From: Phycisphaerae bacterium
GTDB taxonomy: Bacteria > Planctomycetota > Phycisphaerae > UBA1845 > PWPN01
Assembly: GCA_012729395.1 (NCBI GenBank)
Contig: JAAYDF010000155.1
Coordinates: 1-64,000, forward strand
DNA length: 64,000 nt
Reading direction: 5' to 3'
Shown here: positions 38,701 through 50,090 of the stretch, in pieces
Layout: every line of letters starts with the position of its first letter
How positions within the stretch are numbered: position 1 is the first letter of the stretch
Translations under genes and position numbers: made by a program
Notes under the pieces: generated by a model
What the model was told of the DNA's origin: nothing
The model's database searches: none
Seen by the model: the letters and a program-made list of their open reading frames with translations, nothing else

Positions 38701-39644
38701 TCGCGCAGTTCCCGGCCGGTCATACGCAGGAACAACTGTTCCAGATCGGGCCGTTTGGTCGTCACGCTCAGGACCGGCAAGCGAAGTTCGTCCAACACGG
38801 CGAGCAACCGGCTGACGGCCGGCCCGATCCCGCTCGCACCATTGTCGTCCGGTTGCCGCACCGCCAACACCAGCCGATCCCCTCGCTGTTCGACGCGGTC
38901 GGCGGCCTGCGTCAACGCGTCCAACTGCTCGCAGGCGGTCGCGGGGATCTCCACCAGAGTCTCGGCATCGAGGCGATGGAGCAGGTTGCGCAGCGTATCG
39001 GCGACAACGATCCGCCCCTGATCCATGATCGCCACGCGATCGCAGACAACCTGGACCTCCTCCATGTAATGGCTGGCGTAGATGACGCTCACGCCTTGGT
39101 CGCGAAGCGCACGGGTTTGGCCGATGAGGTGCGCCCGCGACTGAGGATCGACGCCGACGGTGGGCTCGTCCAGGATCAACAGGTTCGGCCGATGCAACAG
39201 GGCGATGCCAAAGTTAAGCCTGCGTTTCATGCCGCCGGAGAAAGTGGCAACCCGACTGTGCTGCCGGGGCGCCAGCCCGGTGATCGCGAGAATCTCCGCC
39301 GCTCGTGTTGCCAAGTCCGAACGCTTCAGGCCGTACAGCCTGCCGAAAAATCGCAGATTCTCCAACGCCGTCAGTTCGGGATAGGCGGCGATGTTCTGGG
39401 GTGCAAAGCCCAGAGATCGACGATAGGCCGGAGCGGTCGGGTCCAGCGGTCGCCCCTCACATGAGAGCGTGCCCGCATCGGCCCGCAACAGGCCGGCCAT
39501 GATCATCAACGTCGTCGTCTTGCCGGCACCGTTCGGGCCTAGCAGCCCCAGCACCTCGCCGCCCCCGATGCTGAAGCTGACACCCGCCAGCGCCTGCGTC
39601 GCATCGTACCGCTTGCACAGATTGTTGACTTCGAGAAAAGGCAC
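38697..39644 (-). CDS. ABC transporter ATP-binding protein
   Basis: GLLGPNGAGKTTTLMIM, FSGGMKRRLNFGIALLHRPNLLILDEPTVGVDPQSRAHL. Confidence 0.96.
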   Translation of the reverse strand: MPFLEVNNLCKRYDATQALAGVSFSIGGGEVLGLLGPNGAGKTTTLMIMAGLLRADAGTLSCEGRPLDPTAPAYRRSLGFAPQNIAAYPELTALENLRFFGRLYGLKRSDLATRAAEILAITGLAPRQHSRVATFSGGMKRRLNFGIALLHRPNLLILDEPTVGVDPQSRAHLIGQTRALRDQGVSVIYASHYMEEVQVVCDRVAIMDQGRIVVADTLRNLLHRLDAETLVEIPATACEQLDALTQAADRVEQRGDRLVLAVRQPDDNGASGIGPAVSRLLAVLDELRLPVLSVTTKRPDLEQLFLRMTGRELRD

Positions 39645-39711
39645 GGTTCCCGGGTTCCCCGCGGCCGGACAACGCCCGCCACCTCAACCGAGACGGGCAA
39701 GCGGCACACCC

Positions 39712-40503
39712 TTACACCAGAAGCATACTGGGAACGACCACACCCACAGCCGCCGCCACGCTGATTCGCAAATTGTCATCGATACGCAAGCCCAGCGATT
39801 CCGCCAACCCACCGAGAACCGCCGCACTGGTACCGCAAATCATCGCGACCGAGACCGGCACATGCGGATTCTTCGCTTCACCCCAGTACGCCAGGCTGGC
39901 CATGACGCTGGAGACCGCCACGAAAGCAACCAGCCCGACAAAGGTCTTCTCCGAATTCCAGGGCAGACGCCTCTTGCCCCAGGCCCGCCCCGCCGTCGCC
40001 GCGGCCGTGTCTCCAAATGCCAGCACCGTCAACACCACGGCCGCAAACTCCGCCTGGGCGGGAAACAGACACAACATCACCGTCGGAGGCCCGGCATAGG
40101 TCACACACGTCCGCGTCCAGTTCTCCCCCCGGCCTCGCCGCACGTCACGCGGATACCAGATGCTGATCGCGGTCAGGAGCCCCACCACACCCGCCACCAC
40201 CGCCAGATTCCACATCGGCAGCGGATCCTCGTGGTACACAAACCACATGATGAACGGGATACTGCCGGGCAACAAATGCACAATCTTGCGCCGGGTGTCG
40301 GAGTAGACGAAAGGATCGACCGGCAACCCGTCGCTCAGAAAGCGATGCCCGTCCCTCTCCTGCGGGGAGACCTTCCGTGATACCGTGAGCGGTACCGTGA
40401 TCGTATCGCCACTCTGCTGCAAGACCCGCTCCTTGAGTCCCGGGTTCCCCCCGATGAACGGCTGTGCTTGGTGCATCCTAATGAACAAGAACCTCGCGGA
40501 CAA
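39712..40503 (-). CDS. Diacylglycerol/polyprenol kinase-like membrane protein
   Basis: RRKIVHLLPGSIPF, LAFGDTAAATAGRAWGKRRLPWNSEKTFVGLVAF, GLAESLGLRIDDNLRI. Confidence 0.75.
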   Translation of the reverse strand: MSARFLFIRMHQAQPFIGGNPGLKERVLQQSGDTITVPLTVSRKVSPQERDGHRFLSDGLPVDPFVYSDTRRKIVHLLPGSIPFIMWFVYHEDPLPMWNLAVVAGVVGLLTAISIWYPRDVRRGRGENWTRTCVTYAGPPTVMLCLFPAQAEFAAVVLTVLAFGDTAAATAGRAWGKRRLPWNSEKTFVGLVAFVAVSSVMASLAYWGEAKNPHVPVSVAMICGTSAAVLGGLAESLGLRIDDNLRISVAAAVGVVVPSMLLV

Positions 40504-40569
40504 TCACGGCCAAGACCTCGACAATGAATCTCGCCCACGGCGTCTGGGGGAGATGCCGCCCCCGGCGAA

Positions 40570-41226
40570 TCAAGGCACCTCGAATTGAGCGACCCACCGT
40601 CGAATCGCTTCGAGCACACGGCCCTTGTACACGTACACGCTGGAGGGGGCAATACCAAGCCGCTCGGCAACTTCGCTCACCGGCCGACGCTGAATCGCAT
40701 AGAGCGAGAACGCCTGGAAAACATTCTCTCCAAGCTCCGACTGCACCTGCCGCAAGGCCTCGTCCAGCAACGCGTAGCGCCATTCCTGCCGCCAGATCTC
40801 CTGCACCGTCTCCTCATTGTGGCGGTCTTCTATCTGAGTGAGCAGATCGGCCCCCTCATCGGTGACCATGGACTGGAGACGCGTTCGCCGGCGACGCATC
40901 CGCAAGGCCGCCAGGGTCTGCCGCCGGGCAATCCCGTAGAGAAACATGCGAAACGAGCCCTTCTGCGGATCATAAACCCCATCGTGCAGCGAGCGATGGG
41001 CGATCATGAGAACTTCCTGGGTCACGTCGTCGGCGTCCACATCGGGCAGGCCAAGCCGGCGACTGAAGTGCTCGAGCATCGGGGCATAGATGCGGTAGAA
41101 GCTGCCCCAAGCCTCACGGTTCTGGGTGTCACGAACCGCCCACAGAAGATCAGTCTGTGTGGTCTGCACCGCCGCCCCCACAAATCGCACCACCACCCAA
41201 GCGGACAGAGGCCTTGAGGCCCTCAC
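40570..41226 (-). CDS. ECF-type RNA polymerase sigma factor
   Basis: DADDVTQEVLMIAHRSL, GSFRMFLYGIARRQTLAALR, RRPVSEVAERLGIAPSSVYVYKGRVLEAIRR. Confidence 0.92.
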   Translation of the reverse strand: MRASRPLSAWVVVRFVGAAVQTTQTDLLWAVRDTQNREAWGSFYRIYAPMLEHFSRRLGLPDVDADDVTQEVLMIAHRSLHDGVYDPQKGSFRMFLYGIARRQTLAALRMRRRRTRLQSMVTDEGADLLTQIEDRHNEETVQEIWRQEWRYALLDEALRQVQSELGENVFQAFSLYAIQRRPVSEVAERLGIAPSSVYVYKGRVLEAIRRWVAQFEVP

Positions 41227-41227
41227 C

Positions 41228-41923
41228 TCATTCGCCCTGACGCTGGGCCTTCACCGTCCGTGGCCGACCGCGGGGCCGCATGGTCATCTCCAAACCCAGC
41301 CGAGCGGCAGTCCGTTTCTGCCAGTTCTCCTCACCGAACGGACGCCCACGCAGAATGCAGGTCCGGATGGTCTCCTCTTCCTGTGAAGTCTGCGGCCCAT
41401 TGACGACGGCTGCCCAGTTCGCGGGACGCTCCACCGGCCAGTCGGACAACTCCAGCGGCGGGTTCTCGGCCTGGCCGCCACCTCGTGGCGAGAGACTGCT
41501 CCAAGCCCAGGCCTCCGCCCGATCAACCAGCCCAGCCCGCAACGGATTGCGCTCCACATAGCGGCACAGAATCAGAAAGTGCTCGTCCGTCTGCACCGGG
41601 AACGACTTGAACCGCCCTTGGTACACATGCCCCGCCCCCGTCGTGCCCCGACGGGCATGCCAACGCTGCGTATGCGTGAGCGTCAGCCAGCCGGCAAAAC
41701 GCGACAGATCGCCATCCTCTCGCGGCCGAACCACCAGATGCCAATGGTTGGGCATCACGCAGTAGGCTAGCAAGCGCATCCGCACCCGGTTCACCGCGTC
41801 AGACAGAATACGCAGAAACGCGGCGTAGTCGCCGTGGGTCTCAAACAGGCACATCCCGCTGTTGGCCCGGTTGAGCACGTGATAGACCGCACCGCCCATT
41901 GCCGAACGTAATGCTCTACCCAT
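41228..41923 (-). mobile_element. REP-associated tyrosine transposase (RAYT; Y1/IS200-like)
   Basis: GGAVYHVLNRANSGMCLFE, YCVMPNHWHLVVRP, LTHTQRWHARRGTTGAGHVYQGRFKSFPVQTDEHFL, YVERNPLRAGLVDRAEAWAWSS. Start taken at ATG 41923; track ORF to 42118 runs into fcl. Confidence 0.92.
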
Positions 41924-41958
41924 GATGACGCCGAGATTACTCGTCCGCCCGTGCGGCG

Positions 41959-44399
<2,441 letters not shown>

Positions 44400-44411
44400 A
44401 CGAGAACCTCG

Positions 44412-44500
44412 CCGAAAAAGGTGTCAGGAACCTTTGTTTGCGGGGCGACGAGGTACTGCCTCGCCGCCCCGCAAACAAAGGTTCCTGACACCTTTTTCGG
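44412..44500. repeat. REPIN-like inverted pair of REPs (42-nt arms, 5-nt loop)
   Basis: 44412-44453 and 44459-44500 are complementary at 41/42 positions; core GGTGTCAGGAACC. Confidence 0.88.
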
Positions 44501-44516
44501 CTGTGAAAGCGGGCTT

Positions 44517-46925
44517 CTACGGCCTGCGGACCAACTCGCGAGCGGTGAGATTCTGCGCCTCGATAACGAATCCGGCAGGCACGTCCGCGCGATAGAAGAG
44601 CTTGCCCTCGGCCTTCCACCATCGCACAGTGACCGGCCCCGCCGGCGTGGGGATGCGCCCTTCGCACCATTCGGGGGCCACCTCGCCGAACCGCAACCGC
44701 ACCTTCCGGTTCACCGCGTCAACCTTGGCCACGCCCAGCACATCACGGTACAACACATGGGCCACGTGCGAAGCAAAGCCGTGATTGCAGCTCGCGTAAT
44801 CGCCCACATGTTCCCACAGCGTGCCCGTCCGGTCGGCCATGTACAGGTTGTAGTCCACCGACTCATCAAGCACCTGCTGGCCCCAGCCGTCGCGCGAGAG
44901 CAGTTCCAGCCGCAGCTGGTTCCCGATGAAGTGGTTGGTCACGTGGATCTCCGGGTACACCTTGGCCGTGTCCCGCTTGGGGCCGAACTGCTCACGCAGC
45001 AACGTCCACAGCGGGCCGTGCGTCTCGCGCGTCGCGACGTCAAAGAAGAACGCGTAGTACTGACACACCTCGGTCCGGTTACGGGTCACTTCGAGCTTGT
45101 CGTCCTTGCGCACCGCGTTATCGACGAAGAACTCGCCGTCGAAAGCCTGCTCGCGAATGGTGCCGCGCACGCGCTCGGCGGCGGCGAGCAGACGTTCATC
45201 CGCATAGAGCCGACCGGCAGCGGCCAGCGTGCCCGCGTAGAGCATGTTCGACGGATAATTCACATCCTGCACAAACTGGTTGGCCGCCGACCACTCGACG
45301 AACACCCAGCTCGGCAGCTTCTCCAGTAGCCCGTCGGAGTTCTCGAACCCCTTGAGGTACCCCAGCAGGGCTAACACCCGCGGCTTGAGCGCATTGACCA
45401 TCGCCCGGTCGCCGCTGCGAGCCAGGTACTCCTCGAGCTCGACCACAAACCACATCGCCCAGTTGGGAATGAAAACCCCGTCATAGTGGTCGCTAGGGTA
45501 GCACATCGGCAACATGCCCTCGGGCAGATGGGCAAACCGCGGCGGTAGCAGGTAGTTCTCGATGAAGTTCTTCTCGACCCGCGTGTCGCCGCAGAAATTC
45601 CACGCCGCCCGGGCAGCGAAGAAGCTGTCGCACAGCCAGCCGGCCCGCTCGCGCGAGGGGCAATCCATGAAAACGTCCACCGCGTTCTGCACAAACGTCT
45701 GCCGGGCCGCCGCGAACAGCCGATTCAGCCGTTCGTCACTGGCGGCAAACTGACCGCGCCAACCGTCCGGGTTCACGTACTCCCGCAGGTAAACGTCCTC
45801 AATGTCGCAATCGCCTTCAAGCACCATCGGCTTGAGGTAGCGCAGGGTGTAGGGCTCGAACGACTCGAGCTCGTAGACACCCGGCTCCAGCTCGTACGCG
45901 ACGATGTTCACGCAGGCCAGCCGCTTGAAGCTCACGTCGTCGCCGGCCAGCACCTCGTCAAAGGTCAGGAACAGCCGCGTCTTCTGCCGGCAGGTCACCT
46001 TCGCTCCGAGAAAGCCGGTCAGGTTCGTGCCGAAGTCTACGATGTGGTAGCTGTTGGTGCCCAGACGCAGGCGGGCGTTGGCCGAGATGGCCTGATCCAC
46101 GCTGGTCCGCGTGGCGTTGCCGACGGTCTGCAACTCGAGCGACGGGATGGTCGCCAGCTCGCTTTCCGGGTAGCCCTTGAGCCGCTCGCCGATGCCGGTC
46201 AGACTGCGGTCCTTCCAGGGCTCTTTCACTTCCCGGCCGGTTTCGAGCCGCCCCTCGGCTACATGCCAGACCAGCGGCCGCCGGTCGAAAGTCGGGTAGG
46301 GTACCCGCCGGGGCAGCAGGGCCGGTGATTCAAGGACCGCGCAGGCGACCTTCTCGAACGCCGCCCGCGGATCAAGTCGCCAGCGATCCCACACCGGGGC
46401 GAGGCGGTACACCTCCGAAAACGGCCGCTGGAAGCTGTAACGCTGCACCTTCTGCACGCGCTGCGTGACGATGGCCGCCTCAAACGGCGTACCCTCACCC
46501 GCGGTCGAGGCCAGCACACGGCTGCCAGCCGACACCTCGGCCTGGAGGAACGACGGCACATCCAGTAGGTAGAAGCTGTTGCTGTTGTAGCCGGCCACCT
46601 CGAGGCCGACGACGTTCTCGCCGTCGGCCAGCAGCGGCGTCAGATCCCATTCATCCACGCGGAACCAGCCATGCGGCCCACGAGCGGGGCCATGCCCCAC
46701 GAACCGCCCGTTCACCGTAGCCCGGTACAGGCTCGATGCCGTCAGCCGCAGCGTCACCCGCTCGCCGGCCACCGGCCGCACCACCGCCCGAAACGCGACC
46801 TGGACGTTCATCTCCCGTTCCCGCCCCGCCGGCCAGACCGCCTTGGCCGACCGAAACTCCGCCGTGCCGTCCGTCGCACTCATGCACATCACCACCGCCA
46901 CCGATGCCAATACACTACTCATCAT
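44517..46925 (-). CDS. GH78-like alpha-L-rhamnosidase family protein
   Basis: LYRATVNGRFVGHGPARGPHGWFRVDEWDLTPLL, CPSRERAGWLCDSFFAA, HVLYRDVLGVAKVDAVNRKVRLRF. Confidence 0.8.
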   Translation of the reverse strand: MMSSVLASVAVVMCMSATDGTAEFRSAKAVWPAGREREMNVQVAFRAVVRPVAGERVTLRLTASSLYRATVNGRFVGHGPARGPHGWFRVDEWDLTPLLADGENVVGLEVAGYNSNSFYLLDVPSFLQAEVSAGSRVLASTAGEGTPFEAAIVTQRVQKVQRYSFQRPFSEVYRLAPVWDRWRLDPRAAFEKVACAVLESPALLPRRVPYPTFDRRPLVWHVAEGRLETGREVKEPWKDRSLTGIGERLKGYPESELATIPSLELQTVGNATRTSVDQAISANARLRLGTNSYHIVDFGTNLTGFLGAKVTCRQKTRLFLTFDEVLAGDDVSFKRLACVNIVAYELEPGVYELESFEPYTLRYLKPMVLEGDCDIEDVYLREYVNPDGWRGQFAASDERLNRLFAAARQTFVQNAVDVFMDCPSRERAGWLCDSFFAARAAWNFCGDTRVEKNFIENYLLPPRFAHLPEGMLPMCYPSDHYDGVFIPNWAMWFVVELEEYLARSGDRAMVNALKPRVLALLGYLKGFENSDGLLEKLPSWVFVEWSAANQFVQDVNYPSNMLYAGTLAAAGRLYADERLLAAAERVRGTIREQAFDGEFFVDNAVRKDDKLEVTRNRTEVCQYYAFFFDVATRETHGPLWTLLREQFGPKRDTAKVYPEIHVTNHFIGNQLRLELLSRDGWGQQVLDESVDYNLYMADRTGTLWEHVGDYASCNHGFASHVAHVLYRDVLGVAKVDAVNRKVRLRFGEVAPEWCEGRIPTPAGPVTVRWWKAEGKLFYRADVPAGFVIEAQNLTARELVRRP

Positions 46926-47264
46926 GTCACCCTCACCTTTCTACGGCGAATGATACCCGCCCCGGCAGGGCACGACAAAAGCCAGGGACAAGGCAATACC
47001 CACTGACGAAGGAGCAACGAAGTCCCCATGCCCAGAGCAGGTGGCCATCCCCGCCACACAACGGCGACACCGTATAGCACCGAAGGCGTTGAATAGCATA
47101 CCCAGAGTCGCGCAGCACACCCTCGGCACACAACCGCCCGTCAGGCCCAACCCCGATAAGCTTTCACCCTCCGCACCAGCCAGGTTGCCTTCCCTTGTCG
47201 CGGGCACCACTGGCCGATACCATACCCGTTAACCCCGATCGGAAAAGCGCAAGGAGAACCTCCT

Positions 47265-48473
47265 GTGCCTCAGAATACCGAACAACTCTATGCCGACCGC
47301 CTCAAACGCTATGTCACCGCGATGCGCAACGGCAAACCCGACCGAATCCCCATTCGCCCCTTCGTGGCCGAGTTCGCCGCCCGATACGCCGGTTACACCT
47401 GCCAGGAGGTGACCCACGATTACGAGAAGGCCTTCGCCGCCGCCCGCAAGTGCGCAGCCGACTTCGACTGGGACGCGGTCGTCGGCAACATGGTTTACGT
47501 CTGGACCGGCCTGACCCAGGCGATCGGCCTCAAGTACTACGCCGTGCCCGGCATCGACGTCCCCGCCGACACTGGATTCCAGTATAGGGAACCATCGGAG
47601 GGCGACGCCTTCATGCGGCCCGACGAGTACGACGCCCTCATCGAGGATCCCACAGGATTCCTGTTCAACGTCTGGCTGCCGCGGGTCTCGGCGGACGTGC
47701 AGCCGATCGGGGCTCCCTCGACCTTCCGCAACAACCTCTCGTTCCTCAAGGGCGGCATGGCCATGCTGTCGTACTTCGGCGGGTTCGGAACCCAGGCGGC
47801 CCGGCTGCGGGCCGAGAGCGGAACCGTCTCCGCCATCGCCGGCATCCTCAAGGCCCCGTTCGACATCCTCGCCGACAAGCTCCGCGGATACGTCGGGCTG
47901 AGCATGGACCTCTTCGAGCGGCCCGACAAGGTGCTCGCCGCCTGCGAGGCCCTCATGCCACACCTGCTGCACGTGGCCCTGTCGGGGGCCGATCCCGAGA
48001 AGAACGTGCCCATCACCATCTGGATGCACCGCGGCTGCGTGCCCTTCATCTCCTTCGAGCAGTTCCGCAAGTTCTACTGGGCGACGCTCAAGCCGATCAT
48101 CCAGGAAATCTGGGCCCGCGGGCACCAGGTGCTGTTCTATGCCGAGGGCGACTGGAACCGCCACCTCGACGCCTTCGCCGAGCTGCCCGACGGCAGCATC
48201 ATCTACCACGCCGACAAGGGCGACATCTTCGAGATCCACAAAGCCATCGGCCACAAGTTCTGCCTTAGCGGCGGCATCCCCAATTGGCTGCTGGCCTACC
48301 GCACCCCCGACGACGTGCGGGCCTGCTGCAAAAGAATCATCGACGAGGTCGCCCCAGACGGCGGATACATCATGGACGCCAGCGCCATCATCCAGAACGA
48401 CGCCAAAGTCGAAAACGTGCGGGCTCTGACCGACTTCACCCGCGAGTACGGCGTGTACTCCCGCAGCGCGTGA
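47265..48473 (+). CDS. Uroporphyrinogen decarboxylase (URO-D) family protein
   Basis: RYVTAMRNGKPDRIPIRPFVAEFAARYAGY, HRGCVPFISFEQFRKFYWATLKPIIQEIWARGHQVLFYAEG, GGIPNWLLAYRTPDDVRACCKRIID. Confidence 0.87.
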   Translation: MPQNTEQLYADRLKRYVTAMRNGKPDRIPIRPFVAEFAARYAGYTCQEVTHDYEKAFAAARKCAADFDWDAVVGNMVYVWTGLTQAIGLKYYAVPGIDVPADTGFQYREPSEGDAFMRPDEYDALIEDPTGFLFNVWLPRVSADVQPIGAPSTFRNNLSFLKGGMAMLSYFGGFGTQAARLRAESGTVSAIAGILKAPFDILADKLRGYVGLSMDLFERPDKVLAACEALMPHLLHVALSGADPEKNVPITIWMHRGCVPFISFEQFRKFYWATLKPIIQEIWARGHQVLFYAEGDWNRHLDAFAELPDGSIIYHADKGDIFEIHKAIGHKFCLSGGIPNWLLAYRTPDDVRACCKRIIDEVAPDGGYIMDASAIIQNDAKVENVRALTDFTREYGVYSRSA

Positions 48474-48542
48474 GATGAGGGAAAGTGGAATGGAGAATGT
48501 GAAACGTGGAAGGGTGAATGCCAAACGTGGAATGCAGAATGA

Positions 48543-48562
48543 GGATTTCAAATTTGAAATCC
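48543..48562. repeat. Perfect 20-nt palindrome GGATTTCAAATTTGAAATCC
   Basis: Direct reading. Confidence 0.85.
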
Positions 48563-48581
48563 GCGATTCGAGATCTCAGAT

Positions 48582-48824
48582 TTGAGCTTCATGATTCCGC
48601 CCCCGGAGCAATCAACCATGCCCGACGCAGACACAACCATCCCGCCGAATAGCTCCCTTTGCGTGGACCACCTCGCCCGCAAGCCGGGTGTGTGCATCCC
48701 CTGGGAACGGAAGCTCGATGAACTCCCGCCAATCACCGGCGACCCGCGGCTGGTCCGCAAAGTATGGGAGGACATCGACGGCCTAGGCTACGTCTACATC
48801 TGGCACTGCCTGCTGTCGTTCTGA
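48582..48824 (+). CDS. Possible small or truncated ORF (80 aa) ending in a repeat
   Basis: IPWERKLDELPPITGDPRLVRKVWEDIDGLGYVYIWHCLLSF; last residues encoded by the start of the 29-bp tandem array. Confidence 0.3.
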   Translation: MSFMIPPPEQSTMPDADTTIPPNSSLCVDHLARKPGVCIPWERKLDELPPITGDPRLVRKVWEDIDGLGYVYIWHCLLSF

Positions 48825-48928
48825 TGAGCGATGCTACCCTGCTGTCGCTCTGACGAGCGATGCTGCCCTGCTGTCGTTCCGATGAGCAGTGCTACCCTAT
48901 TCTCGTTCTGATGGGCCATGCTGCGATG
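48813..48928. repeat. Four degenerate 29-bp tandem units
   Basis: GCTGTCGTTCTGATGAGCGATGCTACCCT x4 with substitutions. Confidence 0.8.
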
Positions 48929-48989
48929 TGATACGATGGCGGCGTCTCGCGTCCCCCCTCGCCGCCCCTGCTTCTTCAAGCGCTCACCT

Positions 48990-50015
48990 TCAAGCGCTCG
49001 GCAAGGACACGTCGTGGATGTCGAAGATGGTCGCCAAGCTCTCCGGCTGACCGGTGCGAGCTGATAGATACGCCGCCTCGATCAAGGCCAGCGTCGGCAG
49101 GTGCTGCCGCAGCGTCGAACGCATCCTCCGAGGCGACGATGCCAGCTCGTTGAGGAAATCCTCAATCTGCGGCCGAAACACGTTCTCCGGACGCGATTGC
49201 CGACTTACCTCCGTCTGCCCGGTACGGTCGCCCACCACCACCTCGCGAGCATCGATGTGCACCGCCCCGTCCGCCCCGTGCAGATCGAGCGACTCTTGAG
49301 CCGGGCCCGCCGTCCAGCAGGCACTCAACACCGCCAAACCGCCGTGGGCAAACTGGCATACCAGGCCCGCCGTGTCCTCCGTATCATAGGACGACCGATC
49401 GCCCGCGCGCAAGCCCCCCGACGTCCGGGCATACACCGTGCTCGGCATGCCCATGCCCTGAACCAGGCAATCCACGATCGGATAGGCACGATCCAGCAGC
49501 ACACCCCCGCCCGCGCGCTGCAAGTCGCCGCGCCAGTCGAGGTCTTCATCCCGGCACATCATCACGTTCGCCCGCCCGAAGAAGAACCGCCCGATCCGGT
49601 CCAAACCCAACGCGTCCCACTGCAAGCCAGGCTCAATTCCCCAACTGCGAGACACGACAATCGGGCACCCCGCCGACTCGAAAGGCCGGAGAACCTCCAG
49701 TGCCTCCTGAAACCGCCTCGCCGGCGGCGGGAGCATCCAAACCGGCACACCCCGTTCCGCCGCCAAAGCCAGGTACTTGCTCCGCAGGTACGGCGGGGCC
49801 GCGACAAACAACGCGTCCAACGTGCTCGACACAATCAACAAGCGAAAATCGTTATATGCGGCAATCCCCGGATAGCGACTGGTGAAAAGATCGATGCGCT
49901 CCGGCTTCGAACTGCCCACCGCGACCAACTCGCACCACGAGCTGTGCAGCAGAACCTCCGCGACCCGCTGCCCGCCGCGACCCAGCCCCATCAATCCAAC
50001 TTTCAACGCAGCCAT
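48990..50015 (-). CDS. Gfo/Idh/MocA-like oxidoreductase lacking the canonical EKP motif
   Basis: LKVGLMGLGRGGQRVAEVLL Rossmann start; DALFVAAPPYLRSKYLALAAERGVPVWMLPPPARR where EKP is expected. Confidence 0.8.
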   Translation of the reverse strand: MAALKVGLMGLGRGGQRVAEVLLHSSWCELVAVGSSKPERIDLFTSRYPGIAAYNDFRLLIVSSTLDALFVAAPPYLRSKYLALAAERGVPVWMLPPPARRFQEALEVLRPFESAGCPIVVSRSWGIEPGLQWDALGLDRIGRFFFGRANVMMCRDEDLDWRGDLQRAGGGVLLDRAYPIVDCLVQGMGMPSTVYARTSGGLRAGDRSSYDTEDTAGLVCQFAHGGLAVLSACWTAGPAQESLDLHGADGAVHIDAREVVVGDRTGQTEVSRQSRPENVFRPQIEDFLNELASSPRRMRSTLRQHLPTLALIEAAYLSARTGQPESLATIFDIHDVSLPSA

Positions 50016-50090
50016 GCCGCTGTCCCAAACGCCGGGGTGAATTAGCCTCTGTCGCCTTGCCTCATGCCCCGCACGCCCGGAAACACAGAG

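Noticed and set aside
48794-48979. 61-aa minus-strand ORF with QQGSIAHQND-type repeats
   Set aside because: Translation of the 29-bp tandem array; unit length is not a multiple of three.
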